A DNA stretch of 64,000 bases from Membranipora membranacea (Eukaryota; Bryozoa; Gymnolaemata; Cheilostomatida; Membraniporidae). The stretch covers positions 9,674,001-9,738,000 of the forward strand of contig OU612073.1 in assembly GCA_914767715.1 (NCBI GenBank). Reading direction: 5' to 3'. The notes under the pieces were generated by a model. It was not told where the DNA came from and did no database searches. It saw nothing but the letters and a program-made list of their open reading frames with translations. Below are positions 34,801 through 47,200 of the stretch, piece by piece (positions within the stretch are counted from its first letter, which is position 1; the number at the start of each line of letters is the position of its first letter). Both the position numbers and the translations under genes were made by a program.

Positions 34801-37800
34801 ACAACAAAATTTATCTGGGTCTGAATATGATATGATACGGTTTTGGCGAGCATATTATATCCTCGCTGACGTCTGAGGGATCTGCTATTGATCCTTTTGG
34901 CAATTCCACTTTATATCTCTGCATAAATACCACATCAACTTTACTCTAGCCAGGCTCTCTGCAATACAGCTTCTTCTACCTGAAATAATCAGAGTAGAGT
35001 ACAATACAAAGTTACACTGATATATTCATTGATGAGGGATGACTGTGCTGTAAGACAGGAACAGGAAAATTCTACTTCACTATGATGGTCAATTATCTCG
35101 AATTTTTATAATATGGATAAACACTAACCATTGTTTACAAGTATTTACACCATCACGAAGGATTTATTTGGGTATAACTTCTGTCTGTCTGGTCTTATTG
35201 GACGGCTACAAATAAAAACAATTATAGTAAATAACTATAAAATTGATACCTTTCCGTTAATCACCAGCTGCTCATCAACTCTACGAGACAGACCCAGAGG
35301 AGAAATATTAGCAGTTCTGAAAGTCTCCATGAGGACAGTATCGGTGAGCTGCAGAGTTAACCTGTCTTTGAAGGTTACTTCTATTTTACCTGTACGATAA
35401 GAAGTTAGGAATTCTCTGCAGGATGTAGAAACTTGAAGAGATAAATCATACTCTATATATTATACTTATCTATATTTAATTACGATCAAAACATGTATTT
35501 ATAGCACCAACGCACCATGCATTTACTTTTTAGACATTGGTTTTTAATCTTATGTTGATCTCACAGCTCTTTGGTTTTGGTATGGACATCACATCATATC
35601 AATGAAGTCAAATTAAATCAATTTACCATTACTTACCAACATGCTCATCAATCTCTTGGTGAACTTTCTCCTGAATTTACGGATGTTAGCACATAAAGAG
35701 GAGGCAGAACCTTAGAGTGGTGGCAACAGTCTCTGTATCAGTCACATACTTGATGACCGCTCTCGTGTTATCATCTGTAATACATCGAAGGTAAACAGAT
35801 ATTTCAAATGCCAAAATATTTTTGCGGTATTTTGTGACATAAAAGATACTCAGATACCTATTAAATGGAATTTTTTTTTTGGATAACATTAGTAAATGTG
35901 TTTTTTCAAGCAGAAGAAAATGTATTCCGAAACCTCTGATTCCCGATGTTTTTAAACTTTCAGTTGGTCAATTCGAAGGAGGAAAACTATTTTGCTTCAT
36001 GTGTGCTCAAAATTCGAGTTGTGTTCTCCTTTCTTGAATTTTGTTTGGTGCAGACCTGTACAGAGCTTTGTACACAGCGTTGATCGTCGCTTTTGATTGG
36101 AAATGCGTGAAGCGCACCCATATTCTTTTCTCATAGTATTTTGAGTTATAAGAAAGAAGAAAGCTTAGTTTTTGCACTGACCTTAAAACATCAACAAAAT
36201 ATCACATCTTGGTCGCACACCTTTCAGAATGAATTTGTTGAGTAATTACCATCAGGAAATTTGAATACTGTAAAGGAATTTACTCTATATTCATTTCAAT
36301 CGCTACTACAACTACAACATTTGAAAGAAAGAGTCTTACATATTTGGACTGGTTTCCAGCTTGAAATAAATTGGTTTTGCATCCTCGTTCAGTACAAATT
36401 ACAGTTAAATCTCTCACCTCCAAAATATGGATCTGCCAAGCCCGCTGAAGTCTGTGCATGAATTAGTATTTGATCGAGCAGACATTTGGGGTCCTCAGGA
36501 TCCATTGTCTGCTTTTGCTCATCGATAAACTGACTAATTCCCCTCTCAACAGATTTAAAAATATGCTTTCCAAAAGGAACGCTCTCTGCAAGGGCGCTTC
36601 TTGTTATTAGTCTGGTATAATTGTTGATGCCATCAACACATTTGGTGAGCGTAGAGTCATCAAAATCAAATCTATGGCCGAAGATCAGCTGTGACACTAC
36701 ATTGAAGCTTGCCATGGGTAGGCTCAAAGTCATATCAATAGGCACAGTGTGCCTTTTTTTGCGACATATAGACTTCAATGGAGATTAACCCACCTGCGAT
36801 AACTTGACCAGTTGTTGTCCGATTTGGACATTTGAGCTATCATTTGAAAGGTTTTTCAATGGATCATTGTACATTTTGTCTTTCATGAGGGTGGACCCAA
36901 AAAGTTTATCACTTTTGGGGGAAAAAGGGTATATTTAGGGTCAAAAAACATGCCTTTAACCCACCTGATTTAATTTCTTTCCTGTTGAACTTATCACTAT
37001 GGATGTTTCTCAGATGGTAGAAAACATATTTATCTTTTGTACATTTTTAATCTTATGCCATTTGATATAATATTAAATGGGTGAAAGGCTTTCATAGGTG
37101 AGTAACATCCATTTTTCATGATAAATTTTCTAGCCATTATTTGGGCAATGATAATTTATATTGTAGCACGCCTGCCTATCGAATGCGTTATATGCTGTAA
37201 TTGAAGCGGTGTGTTAATTCATGGTCCATTGAGCGCTTGTTGATCATCGTTGATCACGCGTGCAGAGCATGCTAGATGCAGCTAGTAACTGCCTATTTTG
37301 CAAGACTGTCCAGTGGTGATAATCGTTCTACAGTATTTAGGCCGGCTGCTCAGGGAAGAACTTAAATTGCTCCAGCAATCACTGATACTGGATAGGGAAG
37401 TTGCTATAAATTGAGAACAATTGTACTCTGACTTGCTGACATAGATTGAATCGGATTTTACGAACTAGGAAGTATGTATGTTTTGTATGGGATGGCTCTT
37501 CTTACTAAATACAGTACACCACCGGGCAATCATATCGAGTCTCATGATGATATCAGATCAGCGGAGGATGTACCAATTGCAGGGTAAGTACAATGACAAA
37601 CTGAATCAAATGTTAGGACAGTCGTATCGCAGGCCTACTATTAAATTGTATTTTAATATAGAAGTTTCCTCAATTAAACGTTTATTGATAGTCATCATTT
37701 TTACGTGAGCATCGACACCATATAATATGATGTATCCAACTGAGAAGTGAAGCTGTTGCTGCCAGATCGCAATTCCGCATATATGTAGAGAACAAACATA

Positions 37801-39706
37801 AACAGGTTCAAATCCTTGGAACGGAGCCTGCCTTTTTCACAGTGACAGTGCCACTCATAAGCTCTAAATACAAAGTTGCTAAAAGGATGCTTATCTATTT
37901 TATGAGCCTTAACAAATCAATTTGTTTCTTTTTACCGGTATGAACTTGTTGCGGTAGTGTCCATCTTGTTGTTGTTAAGGGCATTGACATCTCCCGGGCA
38001 TCCATGCTATGATGAACATATCGTTGCTCTCTTCAATGTTATCTACATTTTCTCGCTTTTTTTTTCCATTTTTAAATGTTATGATGATGGGTATTTCATA
38101 TATCTTTAGGCTGAGGACATGAGGCTCGGAAGAACTTCTGGCGCAGCTGCAATCACTAAAGATTTCCGATACACTCGGCCTAGCATATGAGGGTAGTTAA
38201 TCAAACTACAAAGCAGAGAACTTCTGTAGAGGTATTTTCTCCTGCAACTTATCTTTTCACATTTGAAATTGGTCTCCATTATAGGAATATTTTGATTTAA
38301 CTTGCAACACAGTTCTCTGGATTTTATAGAGAGTCCAGGTTAATGGGAACATTGTAATTCTGGTAACTTTAGAAAAAGTGGCATTGGCTGAATACTGTTT
38401 ACCACTCCTTTCCAATTTAACTATTGTGATCACCTACATCTGTGGGATGCAGATAGCGGTGTTCTATCCAGATTTCAACTTGATCCCTGCTGTACATTGA
38501 TGTTGTTTACTCTTGTGGAGAAATTGGCTTTGCGTCTGAATATTTCAGAAACCATTTATGCGAATTTGTTTTTGTTTCTTTCAGCAATTGAAAAACTTTA
38601 TTTACATTTCATGAAGCCCTGACACCATTCGTAAATAAGTATTGGTTATCATCTGCGGGAGGAAAAATCATCAGGCATTTGTTTTTTGTGATCAAAGTCA
38701 TCTACGATCCGGTGCTTGTTAATTGGATCTAACATGACATAGATAAACCTCTGTAAAATCCCGACTAAAGCACCCTTATCAGTAATTTGTGGACAGAGGA
38801 ACTCAAAAAAAATTTAATCCAGTTTTCGTTGTACTATGAAAAAAAGCCACGGAGCTATATCTGTCTCAGAGAAGAGAAAAGCACAATCATTTTTTAATGA
38901 TATACACAAATAAAAGAGCCCTCAGGTCTATTTCTGTTAATTAGGGGAGAGTTTGTTGGCATCCTTTGATCGTTTTCCAATAACAGTTTGGCTATTGCAG
39001 TTCAACAGGAATCATGCTGAGATAATATAGTAAATATTTGACTTTCTTTTCATGGTGGTTGCGCAATTTAATAATACCTCTCTGTCAAATAGACACACTA
39101 TCTATTATTTTTTTTGCAGCTACTAAGATTATAAGAAGTTAGGGCTGGGTATTAATTAACTTTGGGTGCTTCACTTACTATTGTTAAGATTTATAAATAA
39201 CTTGACAGACCGCTGGGGAGATTTCTATCATGTTGAAAGCGAGAGGACAAGCACACGAAAACTGTGTGTAGTCCAATGGTCAATGCCCGTGAGAATTTGT
39301 TCTGCATATCTTTTGAATGAACTGGTGAGGAAATTCCTTGTATGATGTTGTTTTTTATAGATTGGGATTTTAGTGGACATCTTATATGACTGGACATATT
39401 GCGTTTTGAAAAAACTGTACTGTGCAAGAGCCAAGATCGATTACTCTATCGCCTAAACAAAGCCTATACAGTGCTTCCCGATGAATGACTTCATCTCAAG
39501 ATGCTGCTCGAACGACTCCCTATGCCTGCCTTGTTGCATAAAAGACACTTCTTCAAGGGATTAGGCTGTGTTTTCTTTGCTCGATGTTAGCTGTCTTACA
39601 AAACTTGTTCAACGAAAATATGAAAATGGTTTTGCAACTTATTATATTACCATGACTTCCTTATTAGCAGGTACTGCCAGTTATTGAGCTAAACTTTCTC
39701 TTGAAG

Positions 39707-39741
<35 letters not shown>

Positions 39742-39868
39742 ATATATAGTTTTTTATCCATATTCACTATTCTATTTTCTCCATATTCAGCAAATAAATC
39801 TTAGTATTATAGAGTCAGACAACGATATTCTCGAGTTTTGATTCAGATTTAGTTTTGTCATGTTAACT

Positions 39869-39990
39869 CTAGAACAAGATTAATCCAATTGTCTGCATTC
39901 CTGTTGCTCCCTTCCACCGGTAACGCCGCAGGCCTGCGGCGTGACCAGTGGATTGGGATCGACTTGGAAGACTGGGTAGGAAGACTGTTT
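39869..39990. mobile_element. Fold-back (palindromic) element, copy 1
   Basis: Long imperfect inverted repeat centred on ACGCCGCAGGCCTGCGGCGT (39923-39942), with arms reading ATTAATCCAATTGTCTGCATTCC and a CCAGTGGATTGGGA counterpart. Related copies lie at 55454-55573 and 60890-61026. Confidence 0.75.
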
Positions 39991-40030
39991 GATTCTGTTT
40001 TGTCCGATCGAAGATTGGTATCTTAGTTAA

Positions 40031-40131
40031 ATGGTCACTGCTTGCTCGTAGTATCATCAGAGACTATAGATAATAGTCTCTGGTATCATACCACAGTTTG
40101 CCAGACAAAAGCAAACATTTTTCAATGTCAC
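40031..40131. repeat. 101-bp direct repeat, copy 1, with short palindrome
   Basis: ATGGTCACTGCTTGCTCGTA through CAATGTCA, containing AGAGACTATAGATAATAGTCTCT. It recurs almost identically at 40715-40815. A related perfect palindrome (31 nt) lies at 40365-40395. Confidence 0.85.
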
Positions 40132-40690
40132 CAATCTTTGGTACTGATTTTAGTAAATCTTGAAGCTGCTGCGATACAACACACATCATTTCCTTGAATA
40201 CATTGCCTGCAATCAGAAACCACAACTTAACCACATAGGCAGTAGACATGTGCTTGCGGTCTGGTAATTGATAAAACTGGTAGTAAATGTTTGATGAACT
40301 ATCATTCAATATCTACAAGCAAGACATGGTGTGATATCATTAGGGAATAAATTTGTTTTACGTCCAGAGACTATAGATAATATCTATAGTCTCTGTTACG
40401 GCTGAAGCTTTGTCTAGCCAATGCTGAGATTTACAACGGCAGCAGCGTACACAATCAAAGAGATTTCAATCAAGCAGCCTCAAAAACTAGCATAGTGTAG
40501 GATTATAACTGATTTGTACCTATCATTGTCTTCAGATCATGAAGAGGTTTTAACTGGGCAACCTCATACTCCAATACTAAATCCCTGTTTCCATCCGGCC
40601 CACAGAGCAATGCAGGCGGTCTTTTGATGCCAGCGAGTTTTTTTTAGAGCCTCAGTTTCATCTCTGGCTTGAGCATTTCAACACAATCGA
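40064..40690 (-). pseudogene. Two-exon coding remnant with an EVAQLKPLHDLK motif
   Basis: A minus-strand segment (about 40690-40520) encodes GIKRPPALLCGPDGNRDL and EVAQLKPLHDLKTMI, with one internal stop, and ends at a GT donor. A second segment (40206-40064) follows an AG acceptor in matching phase and encodes NVFKEMMCVVSQQLQDLLKS to a TAG within the duplicated palindrome. The EPLHD(L/I)K-type motif reminds me of uncharacterised proteins scattered with mobile elements in invertebrate genomes; that is recollection, not a search result. Fragmentary and probably not functional. Confidence 0.4.
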
Positions 40691-40714
40691 CCCGACGACT
40701 TTCCAGCTCAGTTT

Positions 40715-40815
40715 CATGGTCACTGCTTGCTCGTAGTAGCATCAGAGACTATAGATAATAGTCTCTGGTATCATACCACAGTTTGCCAGACAAATGCAAA
40801 CATTTTTCAATGTCA
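40715..40815. repeat. 101-bp direct repeat, copy 2
   Basis: Near-identical to 40031-40131, in the same orientation, 684 bp away. It includes the same AGAGACTATAGATAATAGTCTCT palindrome. Confidence 0.85.
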
Positions 40816-40989
40816 CTGCTCACCAAATATTTCATAGCCTAAGCTTCATATCATTGTTATTCATCGCTATTCATTGCTATAACCATAACCACAACTATTC
40901 ATAGCACTAACCACAATGCCCTAACCACAAGTACTTGTATGGAGATCATCACTTGGAAGTTATGCTGTGTATTTGCTCGTGTGATAGTG

Positions 40990-41150
40990 TGTCAAGTTTA
41001 GCGCAGTGGTATGGCTTTGGCTTAGAATGCACAAGGTCCTGGGTGCGACTCCCAGGTGGGGAAGGTATTTTTGTGTTTGAGGTAAAAGCTTCAAAACTTC
41101 TCGTCTTGGACAACAATCTGACCTTAACTACACTGTGGGTTTATTTTCAT
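40990..41150 (+). mobile_element. tRNA-like SINE fragment at the insertion edge
   Basis: TTTAGCGCAGTGGTATGG (A-box-like) is followed by GGGTGCGACTCCCAGG (B-box-like) and a tail that abuts the interrupted exon 3 of P450 D. Confidence 0.5.
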
Positions 41151-41976
41151 GTGGTTTGATGAAATATTCTATGTAGCTTCTGATCTCTTCAAGTATTTGG
41201 GGCTCAAGGACCACTCGACCCATCCCGTCGCCTCTTAGGGAGTTGAGTGTAAATGTTCTCATTATCTTCCAATGAGGACGCGGTGCATAGAGCAAACCTG
41301 TAAAAATGTACTTTCATGAATGACAACCAATATAACAACCGCAATATTATACTAAAGAACATAATCCATCTTGGGGGATGGCGGGGGGGGGGGGGGGGCA
41401 AGGGTCTGAATTTCATTAAGCAAATGATTTTGATTGTACGTCAAAAAGTAAATTACTACATGCTATAATAGTACATCATACAAAGCAAGATAACTTCAGT
41501 ATCCATCTAATTATAAAAAATCCGGTACACACCTGGTGCAGTTTTGAAGCGTTCTTGAAATGCCTTATCACGACTTTGAATGTTCCTCGTACTTGTGACC
41601 GCAGAGTGCTTTATGAACAGTTCTCGGAAAATCTCATAGCCGGATACAACGACCCGTTTATTGCCCCCTGTCTCTACCGAAAAGATCTTGAAAAAGAAGA
41701 TATACACATGCAATATTATTATCTAACGGTGGTTCTAAAATGTGTGTTCATTATAATATGATAAATTTAAAACTTTAGCTTAAAACCATGCAGTTTTAGG
41801 ATGTCATTTTTTTGTATAAGAGTTTTCTTTTACAAGATTGCCTATCGGTGTTTGAGGTGCTTTGAGGAATTAGGAGTTAAATAAACTGTGATTGATGATA
41901 CAATCACAGTTACATCAACTTATTATAGACATGCATTTTAAAAGGATACTCAGTTCTTACATTTCCATAAACTGTT

Positions 41977-42330
41977 TCAGTTTCAGTTTCAGTTTATTTG
42001 ACATTCAGTATCATTGTATGATAAAAACGAATGTTAACAGTGTAAAGAATAAAAAAAAGTCTATTAGGCAAAATTATCACTTGTTCAGATAAGACATAAA
42101 AAATGGGAAAAAAAGATTTGCATGCAACAGGCCTAAAAATAGTGTTTCGACGAGAGGATATTCTACTGCATGTATTAATGTGTACTCTTCTAAAAAGTGG
42201 ATGCTGTTGATCAGAGGCTATTTTGTTAAAATGTCGTTCGTCAAGAGTAAATATAAAATCACATACAGAAGGTAGCTCTGAAATAGCTAATCTATCATCT
42301 ACATCTCGTTTACATTCAAATCCATCCAAA
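41977..42330 (-). mobile_element. LINE 3'-end fragment
   Basis: A minus-strand open frame contains HINTCSRISSRRNTIFRP and KSFFPIF, the pattern found near the C-terminus of many non-LTR retrotransposon polymerases. It is followed by GACATTCAGT in plus orientation and a terminal (CAGTTT)n run at about 41980-41997, a typical LINE tail. It is the extreme 3' end only. It may be a different family from the element at 5437-6603. Confidence 0.6.
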
Positions 42331-42476
42331 AAACAAACGATTAAAATGGACCAAAAAATAATTTTCTTTTGCAGTAATTTGCTGTATTTTGAGCTGGTAC
42401 TGGCATGACAGATCTGGAAATGCCCGCAATCACATAGAATTTATTGACATTGCATTTCTATTGTTACATTTTCAAG

Positions 42477-42672
42477 GACGAAGAAACTGCCTGGGAGAGA
42501 GTTGAGCCAAAGTAGAGTTCTTCATGTTCTTTGTGTCTTTGTGTTCTTTATGCAAAGATACACAATCACTCTGCCGGAAGGATCCAAAGCTGACCCATCA
42601 GATACTGTATCAGACGTGATCCGATGCCCTAAACCGTACGAGATTATTTTTCACCTGAGGACACAGGATTGA
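42477..42672 (+). pseudogene. Relic of P450 exon 7
   Basis: After TTTTCAAG the haem-loop exon GRRNCLGES is followed at once by a TGA, and an 8-nt insertion (GTGTTCTT) shifts the frame. The end, PKPYEIIFH, and a stop remain. Its closest match is copy E. It stands alone, in the orientation opposite to D and E. Confidence 0.8.
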
Positions 42673-42830
42673 TCAGGGTGTCTGTGGGAAAGTGGTAGAG
42701 ATTATCAACCTACCCCCCCCCCTCCTCACAGAGAGGATCAATTCAGGTACACCACTACTTTACGCAAACAGTTTAACATATTTAGCTGAGCTAGATTGGA
42801 ACTTTCTCGGACACTGTTCAATAGTATCTC

Positions 42831-42910
42831 CGATGGAAAACTGTCTTGAAGAAAGTTTGGCTAATGTGGAATTCTTCATTGTGGTGACTATTATGCAGAT
42901 GTATCTTTAT
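42831..42910 (+). pseudogene. Second P450 exon 7 fragment
   Basis: The frame ENCLEESLANVEFFIVVTIM, then QMYL, corresponds to the haem-loop exon ([20 protein letters not shown]). The glycine after NCL is changed and flanking exon sequence is lost. Confidence 0.6.
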
Positions 42911-43404
42911 CATTATCATATCATATAATATTTTATCATATTTTAAAGCTTGGTGTTTTTTATGGTAAGATTTGTCATTGGGCGACTAAAGTCTTTTTTA
43001 AATTTTTTTGGCATCATTCATGAGGTGCAAAGTAACAGCTATGAATTCAAAATGTAGCAACCAATCAATGGAACTGATCCATAAGCAGTTTCTTAGCGAT
43101 AGATTGATATATTTGATGCAATGCCAGGACAGGTCAATGTTTGGAATTGCCCTTCACAGAATAAGAGTAGACATAATTATTGGTCAATAGTTTGGCTCTA
43201 GCGGTAGCGTGAGTCAATGATGATTAGGGAACAGTCATATTGTTTACACAGCTCCCTCATGGCTATGCCTGCAAATTTAACGTTTGGAAGGCTAACTCTT
43301 GTTTGTTTGCTTGTATGTCTGCCCGACTGCATTAATGTGATCTTTAAACTCACATATCCATATTCCTGTCCACATCAATAAAGAATAAAGAGTTCAACAC
43401 AAAG

Positions 43405-43568
43405 TTAGAGAAATAAAGTAGTCTCTAGCTGAATGTGGGGAACTAAATTGAGAGCCACGTTCATCAGAGTGTTTTGACCCAAACTCCCCGCATCCATACA
43501 AACAAAATTGAACAGATTGCTTCCAGTGAGTCGTCTTCCCTCAGGAAATAGGAGAACAACTTTGTAGC
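43405..43568 (-). pseudogene. Decayed copy of the unrecognised terminal exon upstream of R3
   Basis: Begins after TTTTGTATAG as GYKVVLLFPEGRRLTGSN and is open to a TAA that replaces the LQLC codons of the 29158 copy. Homology continues downstream with frame changes to about 43280. Divergent from R3. Confidence 0.6.
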
Positions 43569-43959
43569 CTATACAAAATAATGTTTTCACTTTATAGTAA
43601 TCCTATGAACCTTTAGCCTATAGTTTTCACCCAGTATTAGGCTTTCCATCCACATCCATGTATGCCCTTCTCCGAACAGATCATTTCAAGTAATGAAATA
43701 AAAAGCAGTTCTTCATAGCATAGTTTTCCATCATAAATATTAGGGTGTAAGGGGGATTTTTTTGCACTTATCTAATACTTGTTCACACCTTTACTCTAAA
43801 CCAATCAATCATGTTGTGAAAGGTTGAAGGTGGTCTTACCCAGCACATTCATAGCATATGACTCAGAAGTATAAAACCTGCAAATCAATCTGGTACAAGA
43901 AATATCTACTATCTGTTAAAAACTCATCATCTGCTAGCTGAGTGTTTCCTCTTTTTTAA

Positions 43960-44234
43960 TTATAATGAAAACTTCGACTTTCATATTCATTTTTCAGGAT
44001 TAATTGGCAAAAAAGTGTGATAGCTACATTTAAAACTTGGCTGAACTTGGTTATAATATCGGGTAATCAAGGTAGTGCAAACAATTACCAATTGACATCT
44101 CACTTTTTGCCATTATGACAAATGACGCGTGTTCTGATTTGTCAATGAGACAGTTGTTCATAAATGCTCATTTTTTATCAATGCAGTATATGAATAGCTT
44201 ACACTGGACTTTGTATGGTTTTCCTTACGTTAAA
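43960..44234 (+). promoter_or_regulatory. Conserved upstream flank of receptor R3
   Basis: Shares ordered blocks with the flanks of R1 and R2 (TTTTTTAATTATAATGAAAA, AATTACCAATTGACATCTCA, TTCTGATTTGTCAATGAGAC) and runs to the start codon. It is the uninterrupted version of the site hit by the LINE upstream of R1. Confidence 0.5.
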
Positions 44235-47200
44235 ATGACGGAAGTTCTAGAGTGTCTTCTGGTGATTATGATGGCGGTTATCGGATCAGGAAAACTAGAT
44301 TTTGAGTAAGTTATTACTAAGTTGGTATTGTCTATCGTGATAGCAGTATATTGGCATTGGAATGAGACCGTGTCTCATGCATGACAAGTTGGTAGACCCA
44401 AAAATCAGGAGGTCTCCGCGGACAAACTTCCAACCCAGAATACCACTCTGCGTCCTGCAGTGCTGGTGCAATTCAGCCCGCGTTTTTCGTATTTCTAAGC
44501 CAAAACTTGAGCTTACATAATATTAATTTCGTCGTTGTATCTGATTTTACATACAAGCAGTAATGGTAATAAGCAATTACATAGGTGTATGCACTGTTGA
44601 GGTAGGAAAAAATAGTTTCCATTGCAAAAAGCACCTTACAAATTGTTCTTGGTAAAGGAAGCTGAAAAAAGGGAGGAAAAAGGGAGATAGGGAGGGGATG
44701 GAAAAAGACCCTAAAAACTGGGAGCCTCCCTACCAAAAAGGGAGACTTGTCAGGTATGCCGTGTCTCCAAGGAATAGGTGATTGACAACCAGCCATCGAG
44801 CATATCTCATCTCATATGTCATCAGAAGGAGTACAAGTTTCAAACAGTATGATGGTCAGTATAGATGTGGTTAGGTTGGCTGTTGAGTTTTATTTGCGAG
44901 GTTGTGACATTACTGGTATGTCAGGTGTGTCTAAGTTACTATGGGAGTAGGGACAACCCAGGGCTAATCCCGTGAATCGAGTCCCTTAATTTGAGTGAAT
45001 CCAAACCAGCGACTTTTCTCATATTAGCTATAGCAGTGATATGTTGCGCCTAATAAGCTCCTATTAGTATATTAGCCACGTGTGGACTCTGGATATTTAG
45101 CTTTCTTTGATACTGCTCGGTATCTTCACAAACAACTCATATTGTTAAAAGATAAAAAGCAAATCATAAGTTGTGGACTGGTCATAAAACACAAAGTGCT
45201 TGGCATAGCACTCTAAAGAAAGGCCAGTAGCCACTCCAAATCCTGATGTGTTTACCTTTCTTGGGGGGTGAATGGTGTAAGGGACGAGTAGTTCCAAGTC
45301 TTCCTGCATATCTACTGTAACCCGATGAACTTGAACACTAAGCCTCACTTCTCTCTCTCTCTCTCTTAGTAATAAGGTAGGTGAAGTGAGGTCACAGAGT
45401 GTATTAGTTTAAGGACCACAACTAATGTTAATAATGATGACATGACTTTTATTTATAATTTATAGTTACAGAGATGGAAATCTATCCACATGGTTCACAG
45501 CACCTTTCAATAAAACAAGAATTGGACACATAGAGCCAGATCTCTCAATCAAAGGAAATCTAATGTACCTTGTTTTGAGTGGCCAGAGTCCTGGAGAGCT
45601 AAGAAGTACTGGTGGTGGGAAGACAAACCCAACTACTGTTTTGACACCAAGCTCAGTATACAACATGACAGAAAGGTTTAACTCAACTCTATTCCCTAGC
45701 CCTCTAGTTTTGGATTTCCGGCAAGTATCTGCAAATGCGCTGATATTGCAACTATATGATATGTTCACAGTTGGGCAAAAAGGTCATCTTGCATATGTCA
45801 GCAGAGAGAATAATGAAATGCTCATACTTGGTGTAAGCCAACTTGGGCCTGTGCCCATGGGGGGATTGCTTGTTGACTCTTCAAGCAGGCACCATTTATA
45901 CTTGATACACAACGGTGCTTTATTGTTCGTTGACCTCTACAACTCCCCAGAGAGTTTCCTGCGATTACACAAATTTTCAGATAAAACATCAACCTATTTT
46001 GACCATCTTCCTCCCATTCTCAGCCAACACGGAGAGTATGTGTACGCATGTGTCCTGGGTGAGCTGACACAAAAATATGAATTGTACAGAATTTCAAAAT
46101 TTACCGATGACCGTATTCCATCTGATGGTGTAGAAGTGACCAGACTCGACATTGAAATCCCACATTTGAGGACTGGCTTGAGTTCATTTGTAATGCTCGA
46201 TGAATCGTCGTTTTTGGTGGGGAGTATATTTCAACTCCTACTTCAGCAAGGAGAAACATTTAAGGGTGTTTGTAAAACAGGCATTCCATTCAGCGAAGGG
46301 ACATTAGACACATGCTCACTGCGGCAGTATGCAGCACTCGCCATCTACAATGACAATGTCTACATAGCTACAGAACATCGAATCGCCCGGCTTGTATGGA
46401 TAAGTAAGTACTAACACCCACCTGTAATAGAGTTAGGCTTTTATTGAACTGAAATAACATTCATCTGCAGCAGTTCATGCAAATGTTCTACTATTGAAAT
46501 GAAACATTGATCAAGATCAAGTTCTACTGATAAGACGCATGAATGCGAGCCATTTGTCTGCAGCAAACGTGTAGAAAGGGAAGCAAAGGCAGATAACTCG
46601 AACTGGATCAAATCTAAATAAAAAAGGAACTATTTGTAAAAGGTTAATATTTTTCTAGTCAATAATTATTTGCCACCATGCATAGTTGTGATCAATCGAT
46701 CTGATTACAGTTATTTTTCTTTTTAGATAACGACGGTACACCAAGCGTCAACGGAAGTGATAATCCACGTATAGCTGAGGTTGTTACTGAGTACATTTCC
46801 ACTGTTCAATGGCTACTTCCATTGGGGTTATCAGTTGCTGGGGTATTGGTGGCTTCTATCCTCATTTTCACTGCTATGAAAATACGGTATGCCGATCCAA
46901 GGAGTTAAAGTTGTCTCTAACTCCTTGATCAATCACATAACCTGTAGACCTGTCAGCCTTAGATGTTGTAAACTTGGTGATGTCTAAGTATATCGTTGGA
47001 GTGTCCTAGATGTATCTATGTTGTTTTAAAGTTTTATGGTTCTGTAGTGCCCTAGTGATGTCATGTGAATTAGTGCCATAAAAATGTTTGTATTTCAGCA
47101 AGAAAAGGATAACAAGGCAGACTCAGTCAACAGCCAGGGAACTCCCAGGTGTACCGCAGAGTAGTAATGGTGAGTTTCAAACAATTCTTCAACTTTATCT

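Larger units (their letters stand above)
36758..41150. mobile_element. Composite insertion inside exon 3 of P450 copy D
   Basis: It interrupts the coding sequence after ATCAAACCAC (41151) and before ACTGTGCCTATTGATATG (36757). It contains unclassified AT-rich DNA, an (AT)n run (39707-39748), a fold-back element (39869-39990), two 101-bp direct repeats, short perfect palindromes, a two-exon coding remnant (40690-40064) and a SINE-like repeat at its right edge. No transposase is recognised, so whether it came in one step is unknown. Confidence 0.6.
34811..41686 (-). pseudogene. Cytochrome P450 copy D, broken and split by an insertion
   Basis: Minus-strand exons: exon 2 41686-41533 (open, 154 nt, VETGGNKRVVVSGYE); exon 3 split into 41297-41151 (LLYAPRPHWKIMRTF, with WxxxR) and about 36757-36418 (PIDMTLSLPMASFNVVSQL); exon 4 35774-35637, 138 nt with two stops (TAA) after LLFMC; exon 5 35389-35250, open, with ExxR as ETFR; exon 7 34979-34811, frame-shifted, with the haem loop altered to GRRSCIAE. 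Exon 6 and exon 1 are not found. The two halves of exon 3 are separated by about 4.4 kb of inserted DNA. The subfamily differs from B/E and is nearer to A. Confidence 0.82.

Noticed and set aside
45466-46403. A semaphorin or integrin-type beta-propeller in the receptor ectodomain
   Set aside because: Short strand-like repeats are suggestive, but the cysteine pattern and PSI module of sema domains are missing; I cannot support the call without structure prediction.
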